Shown here: piece after piece, positions 1-10,022 of the stretch
How positions within the stretch are numbered: position 1 is the first letter of the stretch
How the letters are laid out: each line of letters opens with the position of its first letter
Source: Herbaspirillum sp. AP02
GTDB lineage: Bacteria > Pseudomonadota > Gammaproteobacteria > Burkholderiales > Burkholderiaceae_D
Direction of reading: 5' to 3'
Assembly (NCBI RefSeq): GCF_015767275.1
Contig: NZ_JADWMY010000003.1
Location: 289,249-353,248 of the forward strand
Length of the DNA stretch: 64,000 nucleotides
The notes under the pieces: generated by a model
Told to the model about the DNA's origin: nothing
Databases searched by the model: none
The model's input: the letters and a program-made list of their open reading frames with translations, nothing else
Position numbers and translations under genes: made by a program

Positions 1-33
1 GACACCACGGTCGCCCTGGCCACCGCCAAGTAA
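1..33 (+). CDS. 3' end of an unidentified gene (partial)
   Basis: The window opens inside a reading frame that ends DTTVALATAK followed by TAA at 31-33. Only ten residues are visible, so no family can be named. The next gene starts about 250 bases later. A GC-rich inverted repeat at about 62-86 lies downstream but lacks a T-run, so I do not call it a terminator. Confidence 0.4.
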   Translation, partial: DTTVALATAK

Positions 34-279
34 GACCCGCCAGTAAGCGTGTCAAGACGCACCGGCCGGGGTTCCCTGGCCGGGAGCGTCAATTTCAGGG
101 CTGTTTCGGCTTCTTTTCCTCGTATGCAAGCCCGCTTGCCGAGGTGAAAATAGACGGATCAGCCTGCAAAAGGATCAGAAGGCTGTTGCGAGCATCGCTT
201 GCAATGGCCTTTTGTCCATTTGCCGCAAAGGGCCGCCGGCCCGTCAACAACAAGAGCAACCGACCCAACGAGGGAACGC

Positions 280-804
280 ATGTCAGCAAGCTCATCCCAG
301 GCCCGTCGCCTGTTGGCCAACCTGGCCTTGATATCCGCCGTCAGCCTGTCGCTGTCCGCGTGCGACTATGTCAGCAGCTTCACCAAGCCCAAGCAGACCC
401 CGGAAGAGGCCAAGGCCGAGGGCATCGCGCTGGGCGCCGGCTGCCGCCAGGCCGGCCAGAGTCTGGAAGATTGCTACCAGCGCAACCCCGACGCCTTGAA
501 GGCTGGCATCTTCGCCGGCTGGAAGGACATGCACGAATACATGGCCGCCAAGGGCATCCAGACCGTGACGCCGCCCACGCCGGCACCTGCGGCCGAACCG
601 GCCAAGGATGACGCCAAGGGAAAAGATGGGAAGGACAAGGATGCCAAGGACAGCGATCGCAGCAGCCGTGCCCGCGAACGTGATGCCAATCGCGACAACG
701 CCCGCTCGCGCGACCGCGAAAGCTCCTCGTCCACCACCCGTGACAGCAGCAGCGCTGGCGACCGTCGCGCCAGCCGGGACGACAAGCAGCCGCCCAAGTA
801 TTGA
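280..804 (+). CDS. putative lipoprotein with charged C-terminal tail
   Basis: This encodes a 174-residue protein with no recognised function. The N-terminus has arginines, a hydrophobic stretch and a lipobox ending LSLSAC, with the acylated cysteine at residue 28, so it should be a lipoprotein exported by Sec. A short conserved-looking middle contains two cysteines (GAGCRQ and LEDCYQ) followed by a WKDMHEYM segment. The last 70 or so residues are low-complexity and very rich in Lys, Asp, Arg and Ser, probably disordered. ATG at 280 is preferred over the longer frame from 199 because an AGGGA ribosome-binding site precedes it and the signal peptide begins there. A strong terminator follows at 851, so the gene is probably transcribed alone. 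Confidence 0.7.
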   Translation: MSASSSQARRLLANLALISAVSLSLSACDYVSSFTKPKQTPEEAKAEGIALGAGCRQAGQSLEDCYQRNPDALKAGIFAGWKDMHEYMAAKGIQTVTPPTPAPAAEPAKDDAKGKDGKDKDAKDSDRSSRARERDANRDNARSRDRESSSSTTRDSSSAGDRRASRDDKQPPKY

Positions 805-850
805 CCTACCTGGCACTTGCCGGCGGGGTTGTTAGCTGGCAACATTCTCC

Positions 851-875
851 AATGCCCCGCATGCGGGGCATTTTT
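851..875 (+). terminator. intrinsic terminator after the lipoprotein gene
   Basis: ATGCCCCGC and GCGGGGCAT form a near-perfect GC-rich hairpin followed directly by a T-run, about 47 bases after the lipoprotein stop codon. Confidence 0.85.
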
Positions 876-965
876 CATCGGTCGACAGGGGGAATCGTCG
901 GCCGCCCCCGGCAGCATGGCGCGGCCCACAGGGTCGATGGCCAGCCGGTTACAACGAATAACGAT

Positions 966-1694
966 ATGAATACACCGTTGACGCAACTGCCTCCGGCCAT
1001 GCCGGAGCATGTGCCCGAGACCGCCTTTGGCATCTGGTTCTTGCGCACGCCGACCTGGACCCTGCATGTGCTGGAACGCGCGATGAAGGACCTGGAACGC
1101 CTTATTCCCGAGCGTCGCGCCAGCTACCCCGTGGTGGCTGACGTGGGATGTGGATGGGGACGCTCGCTCAAGAAGCTGCACACGCGTTTCGCACCGCAAC
1201 GCCTGATCGGCATGGACATCGATGCGGCCATGATCGAGGCCGCGCGCGGCGAGGCCCAGGCCGAGGGGATTGCGGCCGAATTCATCCAGTGCTCCAGCGC
1301 CAGCATGACGCTGGAGGACAATAGCGTGGACCTGCTGTTCTGCCACCAGACCTTCCATCATCTGATTGAGCAGGAAGAGGCGATCCGCGAGTTCTACCGC
1401 GTGCTCAAGCCGGGCGGCATCCTGCTCTTTGCCGAGTCGACCAAGCGCTATATCCACTCGTGGATCATCCGCTTGCTGTTCCGTCATCCGATGGAGGTGC
1501 AGAAGACTGCCGGGCAATATCTCGCGCTGGTGCGCAGCGCCGGCTTCGAGGTGGCGCCGGAATCGATTTCCTATCCGTATCTGTGGTGGAGCCGCGAAGA
1601 CCTGGGCCTTCTGGAGCGGGTCTTCGGGATCAAGCCCAAGGCCGAACGCGAGGAAACGCTGATCAACCTGGTCGCGCGCAAGCCGCTGGCGTGA
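966..1694 (+). CDS. class I SAM-dependent methyltransferase
   Basis: This encodes a 242-residue cytoplasmic protein with a Rossmann-type methyltransferase core. Motif I is VADVGCGWG (about residues 57-65), followed by an acidic strand end in LIGMDIDAAMIEAA and the motif FYRVLKPGGILLFAE typical of the Methyltransf_11 group. The substrate cannot be inferred. The first candidate start in frame (801) would overlap the preceding terminator, so ATG 966 is used; it gives a normal family length. The gene converges on glnE with only 19 bases between the stop codons. No partner gene is evident. Confidence 0.8.
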   Translation: MNTPLTQLPPAMPEHVPETAFGIWFLRTPTWTLHVLERAMKDLERLIPERRASYPVVADVGCGWGRSLKKLHTRFAPQRLIGMDIDAAMIEAARGEAQAEGIAAEFIQCSSASMTLEDNSVDLLFCHQTFHHLIEQEEAIREFYRVLKPGGILLFAESTKRYIHSWIIRLLFRHPMEVQKTAGQYLALVRSAGFEVAPESISYPYLWWSREDLGLLERVFGIKPKAEREETLINLVARKPLA

Positions 1695-1713
1695 TCCCGC
1701 CAGCGGCCTGGCC

Positions 1714-4431
1714 CTAGCCGAACACCTGCTGCCACAGCCGGATCACGCAGGCACGTTCATGCTCCACGCGGATGGCGTCGATATGCGCACGGTCCGAGCC
1801 CTGTAGCCGGATCTGGTGCTGCAGCTTGCGGAACAGGCGATAGGCGTTGGCCGCCTCGTCGGCCATGAGGGAATCGATCAGCCCCAGTTGCGCCGCCAGC
1901 TTCAACAGCGCGATGTTGCCGATGTCGCCGGTCAGTTGCGGATGGTCGCAGGCATGGCGCAGGACCAGGTATTGCACCATGAATTCGATGTCGATCATGC
2001 CGCCCTCGTCGTGCTTGAGGTCGAACATCATGCTGCGGTTGGGATGGGCGTCGCGCATGCGGCGCCGCATGGACAGGACTTCTTCTTCCAACTTGTCGGC
2101 GTCGCGCGGCTGGCGCAGCACGCGCTCGCGCAGCGCCTCGAAACGCTCGCCGATGGCGCTGTCGCCGGCACAGAAGCGGGCGCGGGTGAGGGCCTGGTGT
2201 TCCCAGATCCAGGCGGCGTTGAGCTGGTATTTCTCGAACGCCGACAGGGGCGACACCAGCAGGCCGCTGGCGCCGTCCGGGCGCAGGGCGATGTCGATGT
2301 CGAACAGGGTGCCGGCCGGAGTATGGCTGGTCATCCAGGTGATGAAGCGCTGCGCCAGCTTGGCGTAGAGGGCCGGGGCTTCCTGGTCGTCGTCGTCGTA
2401 GAGGAAGACCACGTCCAGGTCCGAGGCATAGCCCAGTTCCTTGCCACCCAGCTTGCCGTAGGCGATCACGGCGAACTGCGGCACCTCGCGGTGGCGCTGG
2501 GCGATGCTGCCCCAGATGGCCTCAATGGTCACCTGCACCAGCACGTCGGCCAGGGCGGAGAGTTCATCGGCCAGTTTTTCCACCGAGAGGTCGCCTTCCA
2601 GATCCTGCGCCAACAGGCGGAACTGTTCGGCATGATGCAGTTCGCGCAGGATGTCGAGCTGGCGTTCGGTGTCGCCTTCGGCTGTGGCCAGCTGGCGCCG
2701 GCAATTGTCGGCGAAGGCGTTCCAGTCGGAGCCGGCCTTGAGGTTGCGGTCGTCCAGCAGTTCGTCCAGCAGCAGGGGATGGCGCGTCAGGTAGGTGGCG
2801 GCCCAGCCGCTGGCACCGATCATGCGCACCAGGCGCTGCAGGGCATAGGGGTATTCGGTCAGGAGTGCCAGATAGGCGGCGCGTCGGGCGATGGCTTCGA
2901 GGAAATCCAGCAACCGCCCCAGGGCCGGCAATTCGTCATAGTGCAGTGCCGCCAGCAGCGGCAGGCAGTTGTTGATGACCGTGTTGAGCCGGTTGCGGCT
3001 GGCCTCGGGCAGGCTCTGCATGCGCGGCGATTGCCAGGTCAGATGCAGGCGCCGGGCGCCGTCCTCGATATCGTCTGCCGGAAAGCCGACCAGGCGCAGG
3101 GCGTCGGCCAGGCCTTCCAGGTTGTCGTTTTCGCTCACGCTCACGGCCGGGCCGTCGGCTTCGCCTTCGCCGGACTGCTTGTCGGCGAAGATGGCATCGA
3201 ACTGGGCCGCGACGATGGCACGCTGTTGTTCCAGCTCGTGCAGCAGGGCTGCGCTGTCCGGGTAGCCCATCATCTGCGCCACCAGCAGCAGATCGTCGGG
3301 ATTGACGGGCAGGGTGTGGGTCTGGGCATCTTCCAGATACTGCAGGCGGTGTTCGAGGTCGCGCAGGAAGCTGTAGGCGTCCAGCAGTTGCTGCACCACC
3401 TCGGGCGCCAGCAGTTCCTTGGCGGCCAGGGTGCGCAGGGTGATGCGGGTGGAACGGTCGCGCAGTTCCACGTCGCGCCCGCCCCGGATCAGCTGGAACA
3501 CCTGGCTGGTGAACTCGATCTCGCGGATGCCGCCCCGGCCCAGCTTGACGTTGTTGCTGCGGTCCGGGTGCAGGGCTTCCTGGCGCTTGACCTCGGCGCG
3601 GATCTGGCCGTGCATGGAACGCAGGGCATCGATGGAGCCGAAGTCCAGGTAGCGGCGGAAGATGAAGGGGCGGCTGATCGCCTCCAGCGCGGCAATATCT
3701 TCAAGCGTGCCGGTCAGGGCGCGGGCCTTGGTCCAGGCATAGCGCTCCCATTCACGGCCCTGGCGCACCAGGTATTCCTCGACCATGTTGAAGCTGGCCA
3801 CCAGCGGGCCGGAGTTGCCATTGGGCCGCAGCGCCATGTCGACCCGGAAGGTGAAGCCGTCCTCGGTGATCTCGGCCAGGGCGCCGATGAGCTTCTTGCC
3901 CAGGCGCACGAAGAACTCATGGTTGGACAGTGATTTCTGGCCGGCTTCGGCCTGGGTATCGCCATCTTCCGGGTAGACGAAGATGAGGTCGATGTCGGAG
4001 GAGACGTTGAGTTCGGCGCCGCCCAGCTTGCCCATGCCCAGCACGATCATTTCCTGGGGCCGGCCGGACTCCTCGCCGATGGGCTGACCGTAGAGGGCGG
4101 TCTGCTCCTGCATCAACGCCGCCAGATGGGTTTGCACGGCGAAGTCGGCAAAGCCGGTCATGGTCGCCACTACCTCGGCCAGGTCGGCGCGGCCGTCGAG
4201 GTCGCGCGTGATCAGGGCGCAGATGATCAGGTTGCGCAGGCGCCGCATGGCTGCCGGCAGCGCCAGGCCGGCGTCGAGGTCGGCCTGCAGGCGCTGCTGC
4301 ATGCCGGCGCGGTCCATGGGCTGGGCGGCGGCGGCCATGACCAGGGCCGGGCGGGCCGGATCGGCCTGGGTCCAGCGGGTGTAGTAGCGGGAAGTGGTGG
4401 CGTCGACCAGGGATCGTTGATGAACAGGCAT
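1714..4431 (-). CDS. glnE: bifunctional glutamine synthetase adenylyltransferase / deadenylase
   Basis: GlnE adds AMP to, and removes it from, a tyrosine of glutamine synthetase in response to PII and glutamine, tuning ammonium assimilation. The 905-residue protein shows two nucleotidyltransferase domains: an N-terminal one with NVSSDIDLIFVYPEDGD near residue 140 (deadenylylation) and a C-terminal one with GYASDLDVVFLYDDDD near residue 667 (adenylylation). An ERYAWTKARAL segment is typical of the family. Length matches known GlnE proteins. ATG at 4431 is the first start that keeps the usual N-terminus; an upstream in-frame start at 4518 is possible but less likely. It is divergent from the yhdP-like gene, an arrangement I recall from other betaproteobacteria. 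Confidence 0.95.
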   Translation of the reverse strand: MPVHQRSLVDATTSRYYTRWTQADPARPALVMAAAAQPMDRAGMQQRLQADLDAGLALPAAMRRLRNLIICALITRDLDGRADLAEVVATMTGFADFAVQTHLAALMQEQTALYGQPIGEESGRPQEMIVLGMGKLGGAELNVSSDIDLIFVYPEDGDTQAEAGQKSLSNHEFFVRLGKKLIGALAEITEDGFTFRVDMALRPNGNSGPLVASFNMVEEYLVRQGREWERYAWTKARALTGTLEDIAALEAISRPFIFRRYLDFGSIDALRSMHGQIRAEVKRQEALHPDRSNNVKLGRGGIREIEFTSQVFQLIRGGRDVELRDRSTRITLRTLAAKELLAPEVVQQLLDAYSFLRDLEHRLQYLEDAQTHTLPVNPDDLLLVAQMMGYPDSAALLHELEQQRAIVAAQFDAIFADKQSGEGEADGPAVSVSENDNLEGLADALRLVGFPADDIEDGARRLHLTWQSPRMQSLPEASRNRLNTVINNCLPLLAALHYDELPALGRLLDFLEAIARRAAYLALLTEYPYALQRLVRMIGASGWAATYLTRHPLLLDELLDDRNLKAGSDWNAFADNCRRQLATAEGDTERQLDILRELHHAEQFRLLAQDLEGDLSVEKLADELSALADVLVQVTIEAIWGSIAQRHREVPQFAVIAYGKLGGKELGYASDLDVVFLYDDDDQEAPALYAKLAQRFITWMTSHTPAGTLFDIDIALRPDGASGLLVSPLSAFEKYQLNAAWIWEHQALTRARFCAGDSAIGERFEALRERVLRQPRDADKLEEEVLSMRRRMRDAHPNRSMMFDLKHDEGGMIDIEFMVQYLVLRHACDHPQLTGDIGNIALLKLAAQLGLIDSLMADEAANAYRLFRKLQHQIRLQGSDRAHIDAIRVEHERACVIRLWQQVFG

Positions 4432-4736
4432 AGGGGACCGCAAAGCTCCACGAGAGGATGTAGAAGGGTGAACGGTGACGGTTGATAAAGGGCGTAAAAC
4501 CAGGCAAACCGCCGTCAATACCGCTTCAGAGGACAGCCCGGGCTGCCGACAATGCTGGCAGGACTGACAGCGGGCTGACGGTTTTGCACGATAACGGGGA
4601 TTCTAGCCTTCCTTTTTAAACTTATCGGACATTTTGCCCCTCATACCTTTCTTGCACAGATGGCATGGCCTGGTTTTCCATGCGATCATGTTGCCTGCCC
4701 GATTTTCTCCCATCCCCGAGCTGCCTTTGCATCCTG
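4432..4736. other. divergent intergenic region, glnE / yhdP-like
   Basis: This 305-base stretch must hold the promoters of both divergent genes. An AT-rich patch lies around 4600-4640. I could not identify a convincing -35/-10 pair, operator or small gene in it. Confidence 0.4.
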
Positions 4737-7700
4737 ATGTCCCAAGAACAACATAACGCCGCACCCAGGCCTGGCCGTTGGGCGCTGTGCTGGCGATTTG
4801 CGCGGGGCAGCTACATTCACCTGAACCGGGCCAGCCACCATGTGCTGGGTTTCACCCTCAAGCTGCTGCTGGCAGCCTATTTCGTCTTTTGCGCGCTGTT
4901 CCTGGTGCTGCGCTATGCGGTGCTGCCCGAGATCGGACACTACAAGCCGCGCATCGAACATCTGGTGTCGGCGCAGATCGGTCGCGTGGTCAGCATCGAG
5001 GCCATCGATGCCTCCTGGAGCGGACTGCGCCCGCAGCTTTCCCTGACCAATATCACCGTGCATGACGAGCAGGGCGAGGCCGCCCTGACCTTGCCGCGGG
5101 TATCGACCACGCTGTCCTGGAGCAGCGTGCTGGTGGCTGCGCTGCGGGTGGAAAACCTGAGCATCGAGGGCGCCGACCTGGCGATCCGCCGCGATGCCGC
5201 CGGCAAGCTCTTCGTGGCCGGCATCCCGGTACCCACGGGTGGCGATGGCAGTACGCTGGATTGGCTGCTGTCGCAGCGCGAAATCGTGATCCGTCACAGC
5301 AAATTGCGCTGGGATGATGAAATGCGCAAGGCGCCCGAGCTGGTGCTGGAAGACGTCAACCTGATCCTGCACAACCGCTGGTTGCGCCACCGGCTGTCCC
5401 TGCGTGCCAATCCGCCGCAGGAGACCGCGGCGCCGCTGGATGTCAGGGCCGACTTCAGTCATCCAGCCTTCGCCCGCAGTTCCGAGATCACGCGCTGGAA
5501 GGGCGTGCTCTATGCCGACCTGCGCAACACCGACCTGGCGGTCTGGCGGGCCTGGATGGACTATCCGATCGCCATCAACAGCGGCCGCGGTTCGGTGCGC
5601 GCCTGGCTGACGCTGGACCATGCCAAGGTCGCCAATTTCACCGCCGACCTCAGCCTGGCCGACTTCAATGCCCAGCTGTCGCGACAGCTGGAGCCGCTGT
5701 CGCTCAAGCGCGTCAATGGCCGCATCTCGGCCAGCGAAACCCTGGGCGCCGGCCAGCAGGACGGCGTGCCGACCTTCGGTACCAATGGCCATCAGGTGAT
5801 CCTGACCGATTTCTCGATAGAAACCCCGGACGGCTTCGTCCTGCCGCCGACTTCGATCACCGAGAGCTATGAGCCGGCCACCCCGCTCAAGGCCGAGCGT
5901 ACCAGCGTCAAGGCTACCTACCTGAACCTGCAGACGTTGTCGCAACTGGCGACCCGGTTGCCGCTGGCCCCCTCGCAGCGCAAGTTGCTGGACGACCTGG
6001 CACCACGCGGAGAACTCAACGATTTCACCGTGCAGTGGCAGGGCAGTTATCCGGAGCTCAGTTCCTATCGGGTACAGGGACGTTTCAAGGGCTTGGGCAT
6101 GAAGGGCCTGGCGGCCCATGTGGAACCGCGCAAGAATCCGGCCCAGCAGGCGCGTGTGCAGTGGGCCGGCTTCCCCGGCTTCAGCAACCTGAGCGGCGAG
6201 ATCGATGCCACCGAAAAAGGCGGCTCGGTCAAGGTGGATACGCAGCAACTGGTGGTCGACCTGCCTGCCGACCTCTTCGTCGAACCCAGCCTGCCGTTCG
6301 ATACCCTGAAACTTCAGGCGCATTGGCAATACCTGAAGGATCAGACACTGCAGGTGGACCTGGACCAGATGCAATTCAGTCAGCCCGGCGTTGCCGGCAG
6401 TCTCTCCGGTCGCCATCTGCTGCCGCTGCAGGGCAAGTCGGCCGGCAGCCTGGACCTCGCCGGCGAATTCAGCAGCTTCGACGTCAAGGCGATCCGCCGC
6501 TACCTGCCGCAGCACATGAGCGAACCCCTGCGGCACTGGCTGACCGAGGGTCTGATGGCGGGCAACCTGCATGACGTGCAGTTCAAGCTCAAGGGCGCGC
6601 TGGCCGATTTCCCGTTCCATACCGTCAAGCCTGGCGAGCAGCCCAAGGGGCAGTTCCAGCTGAGCGGCGACTTCGAGGGGCTCAAGCTGAACTACACCCC
6701 CGGTCATGTCGGCCGCGACGGTAAGGAGCCCGAGTGGCCCTTGCTGGAAGAGGGACGCGGACGCCTGAGCATCGATCGCACCCGCCTGGAGATCAAGGCC
6801 GACAGCGCCCGCAGCCTGGGCGCACGGCTGGGGCCGGTGACGGCGCGGGTGGCCGATGCCGCTTCGCATGAAGCCACGCTGGAAATCGAGGGGGTGGCCA
6901 ATGGCCCGATGCCGGCCTTCCTGCAGTACGTGAACCAGAGCCCGGTGGCGCGCTGGACCGGCAATGTCATGGAGCACAGCAGTGCGACCGGCGAGGCAAG
7001 GCTGGACCTGAAATTCCAGATGCCGCTGAACCACGCCATCGATACCCGTGCCCAGGGTGCCTTCCACTTTGCCAACAACGACGTCGACCTGCTGCCGGAC
7101 CTGCCGGTGCTGTATCGCACCGCGGGCAAGGTGGAATTCAATGAACGGGGTTTCACCCTCAACGGCGTGCGGGGGCAGTTCCTGGGCGACAGCCTAGCCA
7201 TCAACGGCGGAACCCAGAAGGATGGCAGCAGCCTGGTACGGCTGGAGGGGGCGATCAATGTCGAGGCGCTGCGCAAGCAATACGCCGAACCCTCGCTACA
7301 GCGCCTGCTGGCGCACCTGTCCGGAGGTACCCGTTACACCGCTACGGTGCAGGTACGGCAGCGCCAGCCCGAGGTCAGCATCGAATCCAACCTGGTCGGG
7401 CTGGGGCTGGATCTGCCGGCGCCCTTGCGCAAGGGCGCGCAGGACAACCTGCCGCTGCGGGTGGACCTGCTGCCGTTGGCCTCGTCCGATCCCCTGGTCG
7501 AGCGCGAGGAAATGCGCATGGCGCTGGGCCAGAACGTCAGCGCCCGCCATGTGCGGGAACGCGTGGTGGCCAGCGGCGGCAACTGGCGTGTGGTCAGTGG
7601 CGGCATCGGCTGGAACCAGCCGGCGCCGACTCCGGCGGCGGGGCTCAAGCTGGCGCTGGCCGCCGATAGCCTGGACCTGGACGCCTGGCTGGCACTGAAG

Positions 7701-9056
7701 AACGACCTGGTCGGCAAGGACGTCGCGCCCGGCGCCGCTGCCGGGCAGACCGGGCGTCTGGGCAGCAGCGAAGTGACCCAGTACCTGCAGCCGGACAATG
7801 TCTCGGCCCGGGTGGGCGAGCTCAGGTTGATGGGCAAGAAGCTCAACAAACTGATTCTGGAGGCCACGCATCGTCGCAACACCTGGCAGATGAACCTGGA
7901 GTCGCAGCAGGCAGCCGGCAGCGTGACCTGGGACGAGTCCACCGGCGGCAAGGGCGCAGGCAAGGTGACGGCGCGCCTGTCCTCGCTGGTCATCCCCAAG
8001 TCCAGCCCGACGAGCGAAGCGCAGCCGGCCTCCGCCCAAGCCGACAGCAGCAGCGACGACAACGTGCAGATGCCGGCGCTGGACATCCGTGCCGACCAGT
8101 TCGAGCTGGGCGGCAAGAAGCTGGGCCGGCTGGAGCTTGATGCCAGTAACATCGTCACCTCGGTGGGGCGTGAATGGCGCATCAGCCGGCTGCTGCTGGC
8201 CAATCCCGATGCGCAGTTCCGCGCCGCCGGCAACTGGCTCAGCTTCGGCAGCAACCATACCTCCAACTTCACCTATGCCCTGGACATCGACGACGCCGGC
8301 AAGCTGCTGGAGCGCTTCGGTTATCCCGGCACCATCCGCGGCGGTCGTGGCAAGCTGGATGGCGACCTGAGCTGGAAGGCGCCACCCTATGCGATGGACA
8401 TGGCCAGCCTGGGCGGCCAGGTGCACATGGATGTGCACTCGGGCCAGTTCCTGAAGGTTGATCCGGGGGCGGCCAAGCTCCTGGGCGTGCTCAACCTGCA
8501 GGCGCTGCCGCGCCGGCTGACGCTGGACTTCCGCGACGTGTTCTCGGAAGGCTTTGCCTTCGATACGGTGGCCGGCACCGCCAGCATCGCCCGTGGCATC
8601 GCCACCACCGACAATCTCAAGATGACCGGCGTGACGGCCTCGGTGTTGATGAGCGGCTCGGCCGACATCGCCCGCGAAACCCAGGACCTGCACGTGGTGG
8701 TGATCCCCGAGATCAACCTCGGTACGGCCTCGGTGGTGGCCATGGCGGTCAACCCGGTGGTGGGCGTGAGTACCTTGCTGGCACAGCTGTTCCTGCGTAA
8801 TCCGGTGATGAAGTCGCTCAGTTTCGAATACAAGGTGACCGGGCCTTGGAGCGACCCCATCGTGGTCAAGCAGGGGCAGGTGTCGCCGGTGGATGCCGAG
8901 CGCGCCAAGGAAGTGCTGCAGAAGGGCCAGGACGGCAAGAACCCGGGCCCGGGCCAGGATCCGCCCGCCAATGATCTGGCCCCGCCACCGGCGACTGCCC
9001 CTGCCACCCGGCGCCGCCAGCCTGCGCCCGGGCCGGCCATCAATTCCGGTGCCTGA
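4737..9056 (+). CDS. yhdP: YhdP-family (AsmA-like) envelope protein
   Basis: This is a giant protein of 1439 residues with one N-terminal membrane segment (VLGFTLKLLLAAYFVFCALF, about residues 36-55) and the remainder in the periplasm. The DUF3971-like middle (LSLTNITVHDEQGEAALTLP and later repeats of beta-rich sequence) and an AsmA-like C-terminal domain (GGRGKLDGDLSW, then VVVIPEINLGTASVVAM) identify the YhdP / TIGR02099 family. In Enterobacteria YhdP, TamB and YdbH form bridges that carry phospholipid to the outer membrane; the same role is inferred here. The C-terminal 40 residues are Pro/Ala rich. ATG 4737 is chosen because the TM segment then lies at a normal distance; no strong ribosome-binding site is seen. 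Next gene 133 bases downstream. Confidence 0.85.
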   Translation: MSQEQHNAAPRPGRWALCWRFARGSYIHLNRASHHVLGFTLKLLLAAYFVFCALFLVLRYAVLPEIGHYKPRIEHLVSAQIGRVVSIEAIDASWSGLRPQLSLTNITVHDEQGEAALTLPRVSTTLSWSSVLVAALRVENLSIEGADLAIRRDAAGKLFVAGIPVPTGGDGSTLDWLLSQREIVIRHSKLRWDDEMRKAPELVLEDVNLILHNRWLRHRLSLRANPPQETAAPLDVRADFSHPAFARSSEITRWKGVLYADLRNTDLAVWRAWMDYPIAINSGRGSVRAWLTLDHAKVANFTADLSLADFNAQLSRQLEPLSLKRVNGRISASETLGAGQQDGVPTFGTNGHQVILTDFSIETPDGFVLPPTSITESYEPATPLKAERTSVKATYLNLQTLSQLATRLPLAPSQRKLLDDLAPRGELNDFTVQWQGSYPELSSYRVQGRFKGLGMKGLAAHVEPRKNPAQQARVQWAGFPGFSNLSGEIDATEKGGSVKVDTQQLVVDLPADLFVEPSLPFDTLKLQAHWQYLKDQTLQVDLDQMQFSQPGVAGSLSGRHLLPLQGKSAGSLDLAGEFSSFDVKAIRRYLPQHMSEPLRHWLTEGLMAGNLHDVQFKLKGALADFPFHTVKPGEQPKGQFQLSGDFEGLKLNYTPGHVGRDGKEPEWPLLEEGRGRLSIDRTRLEIKADSARSLGARLGPVTARVADAASHEATLEIEGVANGPMPAFLQYVNQSPVARWTGNVMEHSSATGEARLDLKFQMPLNHAIDTRAQGAFHFANNDVDLLPDLPVLYRTAGKVEFNERGFTLNGVRGQFLGDSLAINGGTQKDGSSLVRLEGAINVEALRKQYAEPSLQRLLAHLSGGTRYTATVQVRQRQPEVSIESNLVGLGLDLPAPLRKGAQDNLPLRVDLLPLASSDPLVEREEMRMALGQNVSARHVRERVVASGGNWRVVSGGIGWNQPAPTPAAGLKLALAADSLDLDAWLALKNDLVGKDVAPGAAAGQTGRLGSSEVTQYLQPDNVSARVGELRLMGKKLNKLILEATHRRNTWQMNLESQQAAGSVTWDESTGGKGAGKVTARLSSLVIPKSSPTSEAQPASAQADSSSDDNVQMPALDIRADQFELGGKKLGRLELDASNIVTSVGREWRISRLLLANPDAQFRAAGNWLSFGSNHTSNFTYALDIDDAGKLLERFGYPGTIRGGRGKLDGDLSWKAPPYAMDMASLGGQVHMDVHSGQFLKVDPGAAKLLGVLNLQALPRRLTLDFRDVFSEGFAFDTVAGTASIARGIATTDNLKMTGVTASVLMSGSADIARETQDLHVVVIPEINLGTASVVAMAVNPVVGVSTLLAQLFLRNPVMKSLSFEYKVTGPWSDPIVVKQGQVSPVDAERAKEVLQKGQDGKNPGPGQDPPANDLAPPPATAPATRRRQPAPGPAINSGA

Positions 9057-9189
9057 ATCCGACCGTGCGGCGCCTGCAGATCGGCGCGGGATGGGCCATA
9101 CTGAAGCATTCTTCATATCATTTACGCGTCCTCTCATCTTCAGACGCGAGTCAGGTGTGAGCCGGACATGAGGCAAACATGAGGCAGAC

Positions 9190-9996
9190 ATGAGCCAGAC
9201 ATTCAAGGTAGCGGCCATCCAGATGGTCTCCACCCCCGAGGTGCAAGAGAACTTCGCCAGTGCGGCGCGCCTGGTGGCGCAGGCGGCGGAGCAGGGCGCG
9301 CAGCTGGTGCTGCTGCCCGAGTACTGGCCACTGCTGGGTCGCCATGAACGCGACAAGCTGGGCCACGCCGAAGCCGATGGCACCGGCCCGATCCAGGCAT
9401 TCATGCAGACGCAGGCACGCCAGCACCAGGTGTGGCTGGTCGGCGGCACCCTGCCGCTGCAGTCGGATGACCCGGACAAGGTGCTCAATACCTCGCTGGT
9501 CTACGATCCGCAAGGCCGGCGCGTGGCCCGCTATGACAAGATCCACCTGTTCAATTTTTCCCGTGGACAGGAAAGCTATGACGAGGCCCGCACCATCGAA
9601 CATGGCGGCGAGGTACGCAGCTTCGAGGCGCCGTTCGGCCGGGTCGGACTATCGGTCTGCTATGACCTGCGCTTCCCCGAGCTTTACCGGGCCATGGGCG
9701 AGTGCGCGCTGATCGTGATGCCGGCCGCCTTCACCTATACCACCGGCCGCGCCCACTGGGAGCTGCTGCTGCGTGCCCGTGCCGTCGAGAACCAGTGCTA
9801 CGTGCTGGCCTCGGCCCAGGGGGGCGAGCATGTCAATGGCCGTCGTACCTGGGGCCACAGCATGCTGGTAGACCCGTGGGGCGAGATCGTGTCGGTCCTG
9901 CCGGAAGGCGAAGGACTTGTGATCGGCGATATCGACCCCCATCGTCTACAATACGTTCGAGAAAGCTTGCCGGCGCTTCGCCATCGCAAGCTTTGA
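9190..9996 (+). CDS. nitrilase-superfamily amidase (Nit1/YbeM-like)
   Basis: This encodes a 268-residue carbon-nitrogen hydrolase. The catalytic triad is visible: Glu44 in [10 protein letters not shown], Lys117 in YDKIHLFNF and Cys157 in [11 protein letters not shown]. The DLRFPE context and the position beside the yhdP-like gene and tldD match the Nit1 group, whose characterised members hydrolyse deaminated glutathione, a metabolite-repair reaction. That substrate is inferred, not proven. A GAGGCAGAC ribosome-binding region precedes ATG 9190. The upstream sequence contains two near-identical copies of ACATGAGGCA (9168-9188), which offers competing start sites. Stop to tldD start is 26 bases, so the two genes are probably co-transcribed. 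Confidence 0.88.
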   Translation: MSQTFKVAAIQMVSTPEVQENFASAARLVAQAAEQGAQLVLLPEYWPLLGRHERDKLGHAEADGTGPIQAFMQTQARQHQVWLVGGTLPLQSDDPDKVLNTSLVYDPQGRRVARYDKIHLFNFSRGQESYDEARTIEHGGEVRSFEAPFGRVGLSVCYDLRFPELYRAMGECALIVMPAAFTYTTGRAHWELLLRARAVENQCYVLASAQGGEHVNGRRTWGHSMLVDPWGEIVSVLPEGEGLVIGDIDPHRLQYVRESLPALRHRKL

Positions 9997-10022
9997 CCTT
10001 TTTTGCCTTCCGACAAGACGCT

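Noticed and set aside
62..86. A GC-rich inverted repeat after the first partial gene
   Set aside because: No T-run follows on either strand, so a terminator cannot be claimed.
1816..3933. A 705-codon open frame opposite glnE
   Set aside because: It is a shadow created by GC-rich third positions of glnE; it has no start signal or recognisable domain.
7296..9488. A 730-codon frame opposite the yhdP-like gene
   Set aside because: Antisense shadow that also crosses the 5' end of the nitrilase gene; no domain or ribosome-binding site.
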